Translations under genes and position numbers: made by a program
Shown here: one piece after another, positions 17,401 through 26,179 of the stretch
Position numbering within the stretch: the first letter of the stretch is position 1
Layout of the letters: each line of letters opens with the position of its first letter
Notes under the pieces: model-generated
What the model saw: only the letters and a program-made list of their open reading frames with translations
Told to the model about the DNA's origin: nothing
Database searches by the model: none
Source: Streptacidiphilus fuscans
Lineage (GTDB): Bacteria; Actinomycetota; Actinomycetes; Streptomycetales; Streptomycetaceae
Length of the DNA: 64,000 nt
NCBI RefSeq assembly: GCF_015690355.1
Contig: NZ_JADPRT010000001.1
Span: 186,001-250,000, forward strand
Direction of reading: 5' to 3'

Positions 17401-17541
17401 CTCGGCCACCGGGACGGGCTCGTCGGGCGCGGTCCAGATGCCGACCGTCAGCGGCACGGAGTGCGGGTAGACGGCAGGGCGGATGCGGTCGTCGAGCACG
17501 CGCCGCAGGCGGGCCTCGACCAGGGTGCGATCGTCATGCAT
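14428..17541 (-). CDS. Alpha-mannosidase, glycoside hydrolase family 38
   Basis: A 1037-residue cytoplasmic (no signal peptide) GH38 enzyme that hydrolyses terminal alpha-mannosyl linkages with retention, using a zinc ion. The metal/catalytic block '[16 protein letters not shown]' is near residue 258 and the nucleophile Asp is in '[13 protein letters not shown]' near 371. Other family blocks are '[21 protein letters not shown]' and '[14 protein letters not shown]'. Length fits bacterial ~1000-residue GH38 proteins. The ATG at 17541 follows a GGAG at good spacing. It is the last gene of the transporter operon, 31 nt after the ATP-binding gene, so imported mannosides are probably cleaved inside the cell. 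Confidence 0.93.
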   Translation of the reverse strand: [1037 protein letters not shown]

Positions 17542-17572
17542 GACCAGGCTCCAGAGAGTCGACGACGTGCGT

Positions 17573-18634
17573 TCAGGCGTCCGTGCCCGGCTCGTGGGCC
17601 CAGCAGTGCACCCAGTGACCGTCACCCGCCTCGGAGCGGGGCGGGAAGGCGGTGAGGCACTCCGTCCGAGCCAGGGGGCAGCGCGGGTGGAAGCGGCATC
17701 CGGTGGGCGGGGCGACGAGGTCCGGGGGTTCGCCGAGCGACTCCTCCCCGTCGGGATCGGCGTCGTCGAGGCCCCCGTCGAGGCTCGTCCCGTCAAGGAA
17801 CCCGCCGCGATCCGGGTCTGGGGCGGAGTCCAGCAGCAGCCGGGTGTAGGGGTGGCGAGGATGCCCCACGACGACGTCCGGCGGGCCGGACTCGACCAGC
17901 TGACCGGCGTAGAGCACCTTGATCTCGTCGGCGAAGTAGCGGGCGCTGGCGATGTCGTGGGTGATGTAGAGGATCGCCAGGCCCTCGTCGTCCCGCAGTC
18001 GGCGCAGCAGGTTGAGGATGTCCAGGCGGATCGAGGCGTCGAGCATCGAGATGGGCTCGTCGCCCAGCAGCACCTTCGGCCGGGCGGCCAGCGCGCGGGC
18101 GATGGCGACCCGTTGGCGCTGCCCGCCGGAGAGCTCGTGCGGGAACTTGTCGATGAACTGCTCGGCGGGCGTGAGCTCCACCCGTTGCAGCAGGTCCAGG
18201 ACCTGTTCCTCCAGCTCCGCCCGGCCGCGCGCGTGGCCGTGGAGCTTCAGCGGGCGGCTGAGGATGTAGCGCAGCCGGTGCACCGGGTTGAGTGAGGAGA
18301 ACGGGTCCTGGAAGATCATCTGGACCTGGCGGTAGTAGGCCCGCCGGGCCTTCGTCCGGAACGTCCGGCGGACCGGCCTGCCGTCGAGCCGGATCTCGCC
18401 CTCGGTGGGGGCGTGGTCCAGGGCCAGCAGCCGGGCCAGGGTCGACTTGCCGCTGCCGCTCTCGCCGACCAGGGCGGTGATCCGGCCGGGATGCAGGGCG
18501 AGCGTGGTCGGCTCCAGGGCGTGGACCTGCCTGCCGAGCTGTCCGAGGCCGTGCACGGGGAAGCGCTTGACGACCTCCCGCGCCTCCAGGACGGCCCCGC
18601 CGGCCGTTTCTGACGCTGCGTCACGCTCCGGCAT
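17573..18634 (-). CDS. Oligopeptide/oligosaccharide ABC transporter ATP-binding protein (DppF/OppF type)
   Basis: A 353-residue ATPase with Walker A 'GESGSGKST' near residue 45, Q-loop 'QMIFQDPFSSLNP', signature 'HELSGGQRQR' near 165, Walker B 'VLLGDEPIS' and the switch His ('YITHD'). The C-terminal 'GCRFHPRCPLARTEC' Cys cluster is the oligopeptide-type extension; DppF-like members carry an iron-sulfur-like four-Cys region here. 'GDEPISMLD' has Ile where many relatives have Val. It overlaps the previous ATPase gene by 14 nt. It pairs with the DppD-type subunit to power import. Confidence 0.9.
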   Translation of the reverse strand: MPERDAASETAGGAVLEAREVVKRFPVHGLGQLGRQVHALEPTTLALHPGRITALVGESGSGKSTLARLLALDHAPTEGEIRLDGRPVRRTFRTKARRAYYRQVQMIFQDPFSSLNPVHRLRYILSRPLKLHGHARGRAELEEQVLDLLQRVELTPAEQFIDKFPHELSGGQRQRVAIARALAARPKVLLGDEPISMLDASIRLDILNLLRRLRDDEGLAILYITHDIASARYFADEIKVLYAGQLVESGPPDVVVGHPRHPYTRLLLDSAPDPDRGGFLDGTSLDGGLDDADPDGEESLGEPPDLVAPPTGCRFHPRCPLARTECLTAFPPRSEAGDGHWVHCWAHEPGTDA

Positions 18635-19688
18635 GGGTGTCCTCCTGGCGGGCGCTGTCCTGGCGGGCGTTCGCGGCCGGGGTGGGGCCGGGGTGCAGAT
18701 GGCAGGCGACCTCGCCCGCGCTCGGGGCGGTCCCCAGCGCCAGCAGCGCCGGAGCAGTGGTCGCGCAGGGCTCGAACGCGCGCGGGCAGCGCGGGTGGAA
18801 GCCGCACCCCGTCGGCGGCGTCCGCAACCCCGGCGGCGAACCGGGGATCCCGACGATCTCCCGACGCGGGCCGCGCACCGGCGGGAAGGCGCTGCGCAGC
18901 GCGGCCGTGTAGGGGTGCCTGGGATCGGTGTACAGCTGCCGTGCCGGACCGGTCTCGACGACCTGGCCCGCATACATCACCGCGATCCGGTCGGCGATCT
19001 CGATCAGCAGGGAGAGATCGTGGGTGATGAACACGACCGAGAAGCCCAGCCGGCGCTTGAGACGTGCGATCTGCCGCAGGATCTGACGCTGCATCACCAC
19101 ATCGACAGCGGTGGTGGGTTCGTCCATCACCACCAGGTCCGGTTCGCAGGCCAGCGCGAGGGCGATCGTCGCTCGCTGCCGCATGCCGCCGGAGAGCTCG
19201 TGCGGCCACGCGCGCAGCCGGTCCTCCGGGATGCCCACCATCGCCAGCAGTTCGGCGGCGCGCCGCTCGGCGTCCCGCCGTGACAGCCCGCGGTGCCTGC
19301 CGAGCACGTCGGCGAACTGGGTGCTGATCCGCAGCACGGGGTTGAGCGCGTTCATCGCGCTCTGGAAGACGACGGCGATGTGCTCCCAGCGCAGCTTGTT
19401 CAACTCCCGCTCGGTGAGCCGGAGCAGGTCGACCGGCTCGGCCCCCTCGCGACCGTGGAAGAGCACGGACCCCGCGGTGGTGACCGCAGGCGGGCGCTCC
19501 AGCCGCGTCACGGCGGTGATCAGCGTCGACTTGCCGCAGCCGCTCTCGCCGACCACGCCGAGGGTCTCGCCCCGGCGCAGGGTCAGGTCCACGCCGCGCA
19601 CGGCGTGCACGGGTTCGGCCTGGTCGAAGTAGTCGACATGCAGGTCGCGGATGGTCAGCAGCGGCTCGCCGACAGAGGGCCCGTTCAT
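18621..19688 (-). CDS. Oligopeptide/oligosaccharide ABC transporter ATP-binding protein (DppD/OppD type)
   Basis: A 355-residue ATPase with Walker A 'GESGCGKST' near residue 45, 'VVFQSAMNALNPV' Q-loop, signature 'ELSGGMRQRATIA' near 163, Walker B 'LVVMDEPTTAVDV' and switch 'FITHDLSLL'. The 'GCGFHPRCPRAFEPC' Cys-rich C-terminal motif marks the Opp/Dpp subfamily. The ATG overlaps the stop of the permease gene in an ATGA junction. The 'MDEPTTAVDVV' loop and paired ATPases are usual for family 5 importers, including those for beta-mannosides and cello-oligosaccharides. Confidence 0.9.
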   Translation of the reverse strand: MNGPSVGEPLLTIRDLHVDYFDQAEPVHAVRGVDLTLRRGETLGVVGESGCGKSTLITAVTRLERPPAVTTAGSVLFHGREGAEPVDLLRLTERELNKLRWEHIAVVFQSAMNALNPVLRISTQFADVLGRHRGLSRRDAERRAAELLAMVGIPEDRLRAWPHELSGGMRQRATIALALACEPDLVVMDEPTTAVDVVMQRQILRQIARLKRRLGFSVVFITHDLSLLIEIADRIAVMYAGQVVETGPARQLYTDPRHPYTAALRSAFPPVRGPRREIVGIPGSPPGLRTPPTGCGFHPRCPRAFEPCATTAPALLALGTAPSAGEVACHLHPGPTPAANARQDSARQEDTHAGA

Positions 19689-20662
19689 GACGCCGTCCTG
19701 CTCGTCGCTGCGGAGGAGGCCGTCGTCGCGACGGTCGGGCGCACGGCGGCCAGAGCCGCTGCACGGGCCCGCTGGACGGCCTTCTTGGGCGGACGGCGCA
19801 GCCTCGGATTGGAGATCTCGTCGATCCCGAAGTTGATCAGACCGGCCGCGACGCCGATCAGCGCGATGCACGCTCCGGGCGGCACGAACCACCACCACGC
19901 GCCGATGGTCAGCGCCGATCCGTTCTGCGCCCAGTACATCATCGAGCCCCAGCTGACGGTGTTGATGTTGCCCAGCCCGATGAACGACAGCCCGGCATCG
20001 GCGAACATCGAGCCCACGACGGCGCCGAGGAAGGAGACGGAGATGATGGGCGCGAGCCCGGGGACGAGCTCGCGGGTGATGACACCCCAGCGGCTCTCGC
20101 CGGTCATCTCGGCCGCGGTGATGAAGTCGCGGCTGCGCAGCGACAGGGTCTGCGCCCGCTTCTGCCGCGCGCCCCAGGGCCAGGAGGTCAGCGCGATGAT
20201 CAGGGCGACCGTCAGCGGGCCACCGCGACCGTGCACGTAGCCCGCGATGATGATCAGCAGCGGCAGACCGGGGATGACCAGGAAGATGTTGGTGACCGCG
20301 GTGAGCACCGCGTCGACCCGGCCGCCGACGTAGCCGCCGGCCACCCCGATCAGCACCGACAGGGTCGTGCTGAGCACCCCCGCGACCAGGGCGACCATCA
20401 GCGAGACACGGCTGCCGACGACCAGTTGGGCGAAGACGTCCTCACCGGTGGCGGTGGTGCCGAGCAGGTGCGCCGAGCTGGGCGGCTGGAGTGCGTTGGA
20501 GACGTCGATCGCGGTGGACGACAGCCCCATCCCGTCCTGCACGACGAACGGCCCGACCAGGGCCATCAGTGCGAAGAACGCGATGATGGCCGCACCGACC
20601 CGGACCTTGGGGTTGCCGGGCAGCTTGAGCCTGATCCGCCGGGGCCTTGGGAGTTGTGTCAC
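19685..20662 (-). CDS. ABC transporter permease, DppC/OppC type
   Basis: A 325-residue membrane permease with an N-terminal helix 'VGAAIIAFFALMALVGPFVV' followed by a periplasmic loop and five further helices. The EAA coupling loop is visible as 'ITAAEMTGESRWGVITRELVPGLAPI'. The extended Lys/Arg/Ala-rich C-terminus is unusual but probably cytoplasmic. The GTG start overlaps the stop of the DppB gene (GTGA). It forms the channel with DppB. Confidence 0.88.
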   Translation of the reverse strand: MTQLPRPRRIRLKLPGNPKVRVGAAIIAFFALMALVGPFVVQDGMGLSSTAIDVSNALQPPSSAHLLGTTATGEDVFAQLVVGSRVSLMVALVAGVLSTTLSVLIGVAGGYVGGRVDAVLTAVTNIFLVIPGLPLLIIIAGYVHGRGGPLTVALIIALTSWPWGARQKRAQTLSLRSRDFITAAEMTGESRWGVITRELVPGLAPIISVSFLGAVVGSMFADAGLSFIGLGNINTVSWGSMMYWAQNGSALTIGAWWWFVPPGACIALIGVAAGLINFGIDEISNPRLRRPPKKAVQRARAAALAAVRPTVATTASSAATSRTAS

Positions 20663-21780
20663 GATCCTGCCTCCCTCACGCGCGGGTCGATGAGGCCGTA
20701 CACCGAGTCGGCGATGAAGTTCGCGGCGAGCACCGACAGCGAGATCATCAGGAACAGGGCCTGCATCAGCGGGTAGTCCACGCTGTTGACGGCCTGGTCG
20801 AGGAGGTAGCCGACCCCCGGGTAGGAGAAGACGATCTCCACCAGCAGCTGCCCGCTGACCGCCGTGCCGATACTGAGCGCGAACCCGGCGACGCTGGGCA
20901 GGACGGCGTTACGGGCCGCGTACTGGAACATCACCCGGGCCTTGGACAGCCCCTTGGCGCGCGCCAGCAGCACGTAGTCCTCGGAGATGGTGGTGACGGT
21001 CATGTTCCGCATGCCCACCAACCAGCCGCCCAGCGACGCCATCAGCATCGTCAGCGCCGGCAGGATGCCGTGACTGACGACGGAGCCGATGAACGGCCCG
21101 GTAAGGCCCGGCGGAGTGGCGGTGCCGTAGCCGCCGCCGATCGGCAGCCAGCCCAGCTGCACCCCGAAGACCAGGACCAGGACCAGGGCCACCCAGAAGG
21201 TGGGCAGCGCGCCGAGGAACATCGACGCCGGGGTGATGAAGCTGTCGAAGCGCGAGCCGACGCGGCTGCCCGCGAGCACCCCGGCGGCCGTCCCCACCAC
21301 GAACGAGAGGATCGCGGTCAGGCCGACCAGCCCCAGCGTCCATGGCAGCCCGGTGCGGATCACCTGCCAGACCGGCGTCGGGTAGTACGCCACCGAGATG
21401 CCGAAGTCGAGATGCGCGATCTGGTGGAGATAGGTGACGTACTGGTCCCACAGCGGCTGGTGGGGTTTGCCGAACAGCCGGTAGATGTTGGCGATCTGCT
21501 CGGAGGAGAGCGCCTGCTTCTGCTCCATCTGCGCGATCAGGGCGGACGCCGGGTCACCGGGCATCAGGCGCGGGATCAGGAAGTTGAGGCTGATGGCGAC
21601 CCACGCCGCGCAGAGGTAGAACCCGAGCCGCCGGACGAAGAACCGGGCGGCGGACAGCCGGGGGAGCACCGCCCGGCGTCCGGTCCTGCCGCCGGGACCG
21701 CCCGGACTGCCGGAACTGCCGGAACTGCCGGGGCCGTCGGCGCCGGGGGAGCCGGGTCGCTTCAGGGCTTCGGTGGCCAT
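20659..21780 (-). CDS. ABC transporter permease, DppB/OppB type
   Basis: A 373-residue membrane permease. After a ~50-residue Gly/Ser/Pro-rich cytoplasmic leader comes the first helix 'FYLCAAWVAISLNFLIPRLMPGDP', the hallmark start of OppB-type permeases, then five more helices. The EAA loop is 'ISEDYVLLARAKGLSKARVMFQY'. The first ATG (21780) starts 2 nt after the solute-binding protein stop, so the operon is compact. Confidence 0.88.
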   Translation of the reverse strand: MATEALKRPGSPGADGPGSSGSSGSPGGPGGRTGRRAVLPRLSAARFFVRRLGFYLCAAWVAISLNFLIPRLMPGDPASALIAQMEQKQALSSEQIANIYRLFGKPHQPLWDQYVTYLHQIAHLDFGISVAYYPTPVWQVIRTGLPWTLGLVGLTAILSFVVGTAAGVLAGSRVGSRFDSFITPASMFLGALPTFWVALVLVLVFGVQLGWLPIGGGYGTATPPGLTGPFIGSVVSHGILPALTMLMASLGGWLVGMRNMTVTTISEDYVLLARAKGLSKARVMFQYAARNAVLPSVAGFALSIGTAVSGQLLVEIVFSYPGVGYLLDQAVNSVDYPLMQALFLMISLSVLAANFIADSVYGLIDPRVREAGS

Positions 21781-21782
21781 CG

Positions 21783-23420
21783 TCAGCCCTTGGCGGGGCG
21801 GAGCGAGAGCAGGATGCTGGCGACGTCCACCGGGCCCGCCCATGGCGCCGGTTGCGCGTACGGGTTCTGCGCGGTGGGCCAGCCGGTCCAGTTCTTGGTG
21901 CTGTACTCGGCGGAGACGCCGATGGTGTCCAGGGGCGCGGCCGGGACCTGATCCACCATCAACTGCTCGAGCTGGGCGGACATGCTCTTGATGCTTGTGG
22001 TGTCACCGGCGTCGCCCAGCTGGTTGAGCAGGGCGTCCGTCTGCTTGTCCACGTAGTGGCCGTAGTTGGTCCAGATGCCGGCGTTCCCGCTGAACAGCAT
22101 GTCGTGGTAGAAGCCGTACGGGGTGGCGTAGTAGACGGCGCCGCCGACCACCACGTCGAAGTCGGCGCTCTGCCGCTTGGCGGCGAGCTGGGCCGCGGGG
22201 ATCGCGTCCACCTGGACGTTCATCCCGGCGGCGTTGAGCTCGTCGGCGAGCACCTTGTCGCGCTGGACCGAGTCGGCGAAGTCGGACTCCTCGGTGATGG
22301 TGAAGGAGAGCTGCTTGCCGTCGGGGCCGACGAGCTTGCCCCCTTGCATCGTGTACCCGGCCTTGGCGAACGCCGCGTCGGCCTTGGCGAGGTCGGGCGT
22401 GGGCTGCACCGCGTTCGCGAACTGCGGGGCGATCCAGGTGCCCTGTGTGACCGGGTCGAGGCCGGTGAGGTTGAGCGGGCTGAACATGCCGGGGTTGCCC
22501 AACTGGGCGAGTTCGGTGCGGTTGACGGCGGCGGAGATGCCCTGGCGGACGTCGACGTTGTCGAACGGCGCCTTGGTGAGGTTGAAGAAGATGAAGTCGC
22601 CGCCGTAGGTGGGGTACCAGGCGTGGAAGTCGGTGGGGTCGACGGCCACGAACTGCTTCTTGACGTCGGGGACGTTGCCGCCGCTCCAGTCCTCCTCGCC
22701 GCTGAGCAGCTTGCCGACCTCGGACGCGCTGGTCACCACGGGTGCGTAGACGGTCTTGACCGGGACGTCCTTGGTCTTCCAGTAGTTGCCGCGGGCCTGG
22801 AAGGTGAGCTGCTGGGCGCTGTACTGCTGCAGCGTGTACGGGCCGCTGGCCACGGGGTTGGGATTGGTGAAGGTGGTGGGGTTCTTGTCCTGCCAGATCT
22901 TCTTCGGGACCGGCGTGACGTTGCCGATGCTGGAGAGCAGGGCGTAGGCGGGCGCGCCGAAGGTGATCGAGACGGTGTGCGCGTCGACGGCGGTCGCCGT
23001 GTCGTAGGTGAAGGCCCAGGCCACGGGCAGCTTGTTCTGCTTGGCGTAGTTCAGCGTGAACACGACGTCGTCGGCGGTGAGTGGCGAGCCGTCGCTCCAG
23101 TTGGCACGCGGGTCCAGACGCAGGGTGATCTGCTTGCCGCCGTTGGACCAGGTGTAGTCGGTGACCAGCCAGGGGATGAACTTGCCGCCCTGCAGGATGT
23201 TGAGGTTGAACAGCGACTCGTACTGGAAGCCCATGGTGCCCTGGGTGGCCTGCGGCGAGAACGGGTTGAAGTTCTGGGTGATGGTGGTGCCCGAGTAGCC
23301 CAGGTTGACGGTGAGGGTACTGGCGGCGGCGTGGTTCGCCGAGGCGCCGGAACAGCCCGTGAGGGTGAGCGCGAGGGCGAGCGTCGCAGCGGCGGCGGTC
23401 CCAAGAGTCTTCCGTCTCAT
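21783..23420 (-). CDS. Family 5 extracellular solute-binding lipoprotein
   Basis: A 545-residue lipoprotein with signal peptide and lipobox 'LTGCSG', anchored outside the membrane. The body is a SBP_bac_5 fold ('LTADDVVFTLNYAKQNKLPVAW', 'VDVRQGISAAVNRTELAQL', 'KADAAFAKAGYTMQGGKL'). The family binds peptides, nickel or oligosaccharides; in this setting with GH38 and GH5-like enzymes an oligosaccharide ligand is the better guess. The ATG at 23420 has a GGAGGT 10 nt upstream. It is the first transporter gene and lies 105 nt after the LacI-family regulator on the same strand. Confidence 0.9.
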   Translation of the reverse strand: MRRKTLGTAAAATLALALTLTGCSGASANHAAASTLTVNLGYSGTTITQNFNPFSPQATQGTMGFQYESLFNLNILQGGKFIPWLVTDYTWSNGGKQITLRLDPRANWSDGSPLTADDVVFTLNYAKQNKLPVAWAFTYDTATAVDAHTVSITFGAPAYALLSSIGNVTPVPKKIWQDKNPTTFTNPNPVASGPYTLQQYSAQQLTFQARGNYWKTKDVPVKTVYAPVVTSASEVGKLLSGEEDWSGGNVPDVKKQFVAVDPTDFHAWYPTYGGDFIFFNLTKAPFDNVDVRQGISAAVNRTELAQLGNPGMFSPLNLTGLDPVTQGTWIAPQFANAVQPTPDLAKADAAFAKAGYTMQGGKLVGPDGKQLSFTITEESDFADSVQRDKVLADELNAAGMNVQVDAIPAAQLAAKRQSADFDVVVGGAVYYATPYGFYHDMLFSGNAGIWTNYGHYVDKQTDALLNQLGDAGDTTSIKSMSAQLEQLMVDQVPAAPLDTIGVSAEYSTKNWTGWPTAQNPYAQPAPWAGPVDVASILLSLRPAKG

Positions 23421-23525
23421 GATGGTCGGTACCTCCGGTTGGCGGGTCAGCACGCTGGGGGGAGCGGTCGCACAGGGCGCGGGAGGGGAAGCGGGAGTGA
23501 GCCTGGGGGAGCGTGAGGGAGGCCG

Positions 23526-24599
23526 CTATGCGGGCGCGGGCCCGATGCTGCCGCGCGGCACCAGGTGGGGACGGTCGAACTCGGTCGTGACCGCCGGGCC
23601 GCCGTCCAGCAGGTCGAGCAGCTCCTCGGCCGCGCGGCGACCGAAGCCCACGGTGTCCCGGACGAGCGCGGCGAGCCTGGGCCGGGTGGAGCGACACAGG
23701 ACCGAGTCGTCCCAGGCCACAACTGACAGGTCATCAGGAACGCTGAGACGGCGCTCGGCAGCCGCGCCGAGTGCGGCGACGGCCTGCACGTCGCTGTCGT
23801 ACACGATCGCCGTGGGACGGACCCGCTCGGCGAGCACGCTCACGGTGGCCGCGACGCCCTCGTCCTCCGAGTAGTCGGTGATGATCGAGCGGGCGTCGAC
23901 GAGGCCGAGCCGCTCGGCCTCGTGTCTCAGGGACTGCACGCGGCGCTGGGTGTGGGCGAGCTCGGCGGGCCCTGCGATGTGCACGATCCTGCGGTGCCCG
24001 AGTTCGTGCAGATGGTCCACGATCTCGGCCATCGCCCGGGCGTCGTCGGCCCACACCTGGGAGACGCGTAGGCGGCCCCCGTCGCTCTCGCTCTCGGCTT
24101 CGGTTTCGTTCGTGCTCCGCGTCAGGGCTCCGATGACCACGGCCGGAAGGCCCAGTTCGGCCAGGACCTCGAAGCGTGGGTCGTCCAGGCGCGGATCGAC
24201 CACGAGCACGCCGTCGACCCGGTGTTCGGCCCACATCCGCCGGTAGGCGGCGCACTCCGCGTCCGGGCCGTCGACGACCTGGAAGAGCAGGCCGAAGCCG
24301 CGGTGGGAGAGGGCTTCCTGGATGCCGACCATCAGCTGCAGGAAGAACGACGAGACGCCGAGGGGGCTGATCGAGCGCGCGAAGACCAGACCGACCGTGG
24401 CCGATCCCTCGCCCGCCAGCGCCCGGGCGGCGACGCTGGGCCGCCAGCCGAGCTGGTCGGCCAGCCTGCGGATCCGCTCGCGGGTCGCGGGCGAGACGCC
24501 GGGCCGGTCGTTGAGGGCGAGGGAGACCGCGCTTTCGGAGACGCCGGCCCGCTGGGCGATGTCCCTGATGGTCAGGCGCTGAGTCGGTGGTCGGGGCAT
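23526..24599 (-). CDS. LacI-family transcriptional regulator
   Basis: A 357-residue repressor with N-terminal LacI helix-turn-helix 'LTIRDIAQRAGVSESAVSLALN' and hinge helix 'SVAARALAGEGSATVGLVFARS', then a periplasmic-binding-protein-like ligand domain. It is divergent from the GH5-like gene and upstream of the transporter/GH38 genes. Two LacI-type palindromes lie between it and the divergent gene, so it probably represses both directions and itself until a sugar is present. An insertion rich in Ser/Glu ('TNETEAESESDGG') in the ligand domain is atypical. Confidence 0.92.
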   Translation of the reverse strand: MPRPPTQRLTIRDIAQRAGVSESAVSLALNDRPGVSPATRERIRRLADQLGWRPSVAARALAGEGSATVGLVFARSISPLGVSSFFLQLMVGIQEALSHRGFGLLFQVVDGPDAECAAYRRMWAEHRVDGVLVVDPRLDDPRFEVLAELGLPAVVIGALTRSTNETEAESESDGGRLRVSQVWADDARAMAEIVDHLHELGHRRIVHIAGPAELAHTQRRVQSLRHEAERLGLVDARSIITDYSEDEGVAATVSVLAERVRPTAIVYDSDVQAVAALGAAAERRLSVPDDLSVVAWDDSVLCRSTRPRLAALVRDTVGFGRRAAEELLDLLDGGPAVTTEFDRPHLVPRGSIGPAPA

Positions 24600-24659
24600 G
24601 TGCGCTCCTGCCGCTGGGGTCGGCGGGCCGTGGTGCTGAACGGCTGCTGAACGGTCGTA

Positions 24660-24672
24660 TCAAGCGCTTTAG
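24660..24672. promoter_or_regulatory. LacI-type operator 1
   Basis: TCAAGCGCTTTAG contains the perfect 8-nt palindrome AAGCGCTT with a central CG, the form preferred by LacI/GalR regulators. It sits 61 nt upstream of the lacI-like start. Confidence 0.65.
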
Positions 24673-24681
24673 CGAAGGAAG

Positions 24682-24695
24682 CTAGAGCGCTTTAG
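24682..24695. promoter_or_regulatory. LacI-type operator 2
   Basis: CTAGAGCGCTTTAG is a 14-nt inverted repeat with one mismatch pair around a central CG. Its centre lies 23 nt from operator 1, so two dimers may bind the same divergent promoter region. Confidence 0.65.
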
Positions 24696-24877
24696 TCACG
24701 CCGTCAAGAGATCGCGCAATGCCTCACGGAAAAGACACGATTCAGCAGATCGTGCGTGTGGCAATGGAATTGACGCACCGTCTTGACGCGCCCCGGAGGC
24801 GTGATCGACGATTTCCCCCACGCCCGGTCTGAGTCCCAACAGCAGAAGCACAGAAGCAGAAGCAGAGGCTCCCTGGT

Positions 24878-26125
24878 ATGTCGTCATCCATGCGATTCGG
24901 CGTCAACTACACCCCCAGCCAAGGCTGGTTCCACCACTGGCTGGACTTCGACCTCGACGCCGTCCGCCGCGACCTGGACGCGATCGCGGCGCTCGGGCTG
25001 GACCACGTCCGGGTCTTCCCGCTGTGGCCGGTGTTCCACCCCAACCGCAGCCTGATCAGACGTCAGTCCGTCGACGACCTGGTGGACTTGGCCGAGGCGG
25101 CGGCCGAACGCGGGCTCGACGTCAGCGTCGACGGCCTCCAGGGCCACCTGTCCAGCTTCGACTTCCTCCCGGCGTGGACGCGGACGTGGAAGCGGCGCAA
25201 CCTCTTCACCGACCCGGACGTGGTCGACGCCCAGGCCGCCTACCTGCGCACCCTCGCGTCCGCGCTCGCCGACCGGTCGAACTTCATCGGCATGACGATC
25301 GGCAACGAGACCAACCAGTTCGCGCTCGCCGAACACCCCGACCCCGACCCGATCACCCCCGACCAGGCCGAGGCCTGGCTGCGGCGCCTGCTGGACGCGT
25401 GCGAACAGGGCGCTCCCGGCCGGTGCCACGTCCACGCCGAGGACGCGCACGTCTTCTACCGGGACGACCACCCCTTCACGCCCGGCCACTCCGCGCGGCT
25501 CGGAGCCATGTCGGTCGTCCACTCCTGGGTCTTCGACGGCACCGCGCAGCGCCACGGCCCGCGTGGCGTGGCGACCGAGCACCACGCCGCGTACCTGGTC
25601 GAGCTGGCCAAGGCCTGGGCGCTCGACCCGCTGCGCCCGGTGTGGCTCCAGGAGGTCGGCGCACCACAGCCGTTGATCCCGGCCGAGTCGGCGGCGGACT
25701 TCACCGAGGCGACCGTCAGGGCCGTCCTGGACTGCCCCGGTCTGTGGGGCATCACCTGGTGGTGCTCCCACGACGTCTCCCGCTCGCTCGCCGACTTTCC
25801 CGAACTCGAGTACACGCTAGGCCTGTTGACGAACGACGGGGAGGTCAAGCCCGCCGGCCGGCGCATCGCCGACCTCGCCAAGGAGTGGCGCGGCGTGGAG
25901 CACGCGCCCGCAGCGCGCACCACCGCGCTGCTGGTGGACGCGGGCGACGAGGCCACGGCGTCCGGCCGGTCGGTGTGCGCGGCAGGCGGGCCGGTCTTCG
26001 AGGCGTTCGCCCGGCTGACCGCCGACGGCCTGCGGCCCGCCCTTCTCCTGGCCCAGCACGCGGGCGACCCCGCCCACCTCGCCGCACGCGGCATCACCGA
26101 CGTCGTCACCCCCGAGGCCGTCTGA
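24878..26125 (+). CDS. GH5-like (TIM-barrel) glycoside hydrolase, probable beta-mannanase/mannosidase type
   Basis: A 415-residue TIM-barrel enzyme with no signal peptide. The N-terminus 'RFGVNYTPSQGWFHHWLDFD' begins the barrel. The acid/base Glu is probably in 'IGNETNQF' and the nucleophile Glu in 'WLQEVGAPQ', both at strand ends as in clan GH-A. 'GITWWCSHDV' supplies the last barrel strand. It is divergent from the LacI gene across the two operators, so it is probably co-regulated with the ABC importer and GH38 enzyme and may act on imported oligosaccharides. Two starts are possible (24878 and 24890); neither has a strong ribosome site. Confidence 0.8.
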   Translation: MSSSMRFGVNYTPSQGWFHHWLDFDLDAVRRDLDAIAALGLDHVRVFPLWPVFHPNRSLIRRQSVDDLVDLAEAAAERGLDVSVDGLQGHLSSFDFLPAWTRTWKRRNLFTDPDVVDAQAAYLRTLASALADRSNFIGMTIGNETNQFALAEHPDPDPITPDQAEAWLRRLLDACEQGAPGRCHVHAEDAHVFYRDDHPFTPGHSARLGAMSVVHSWVFDGTAQRHGPRGVATEHHAAYLVELAKAWALDPLRPVWLQEVGAPQPLIPAESAADFTEATVRAVLDCPGLWGITWWCSHDVSRSLADFPELEYTLGLLTNDGEVKPAGRRIADLAKEWRGVEHAPAARTTALLVDAGDEATASGRSVCAAGGPVFEAFARLTADGLRPALLLAQHAGDPAHLAARGITDVVTPEAV

Positions 26126-26179
26126 CGTCGGGCCCGAGCGCGTAGCAGACCCGCAATCCTCGACTCGAGAGGATCCGCC

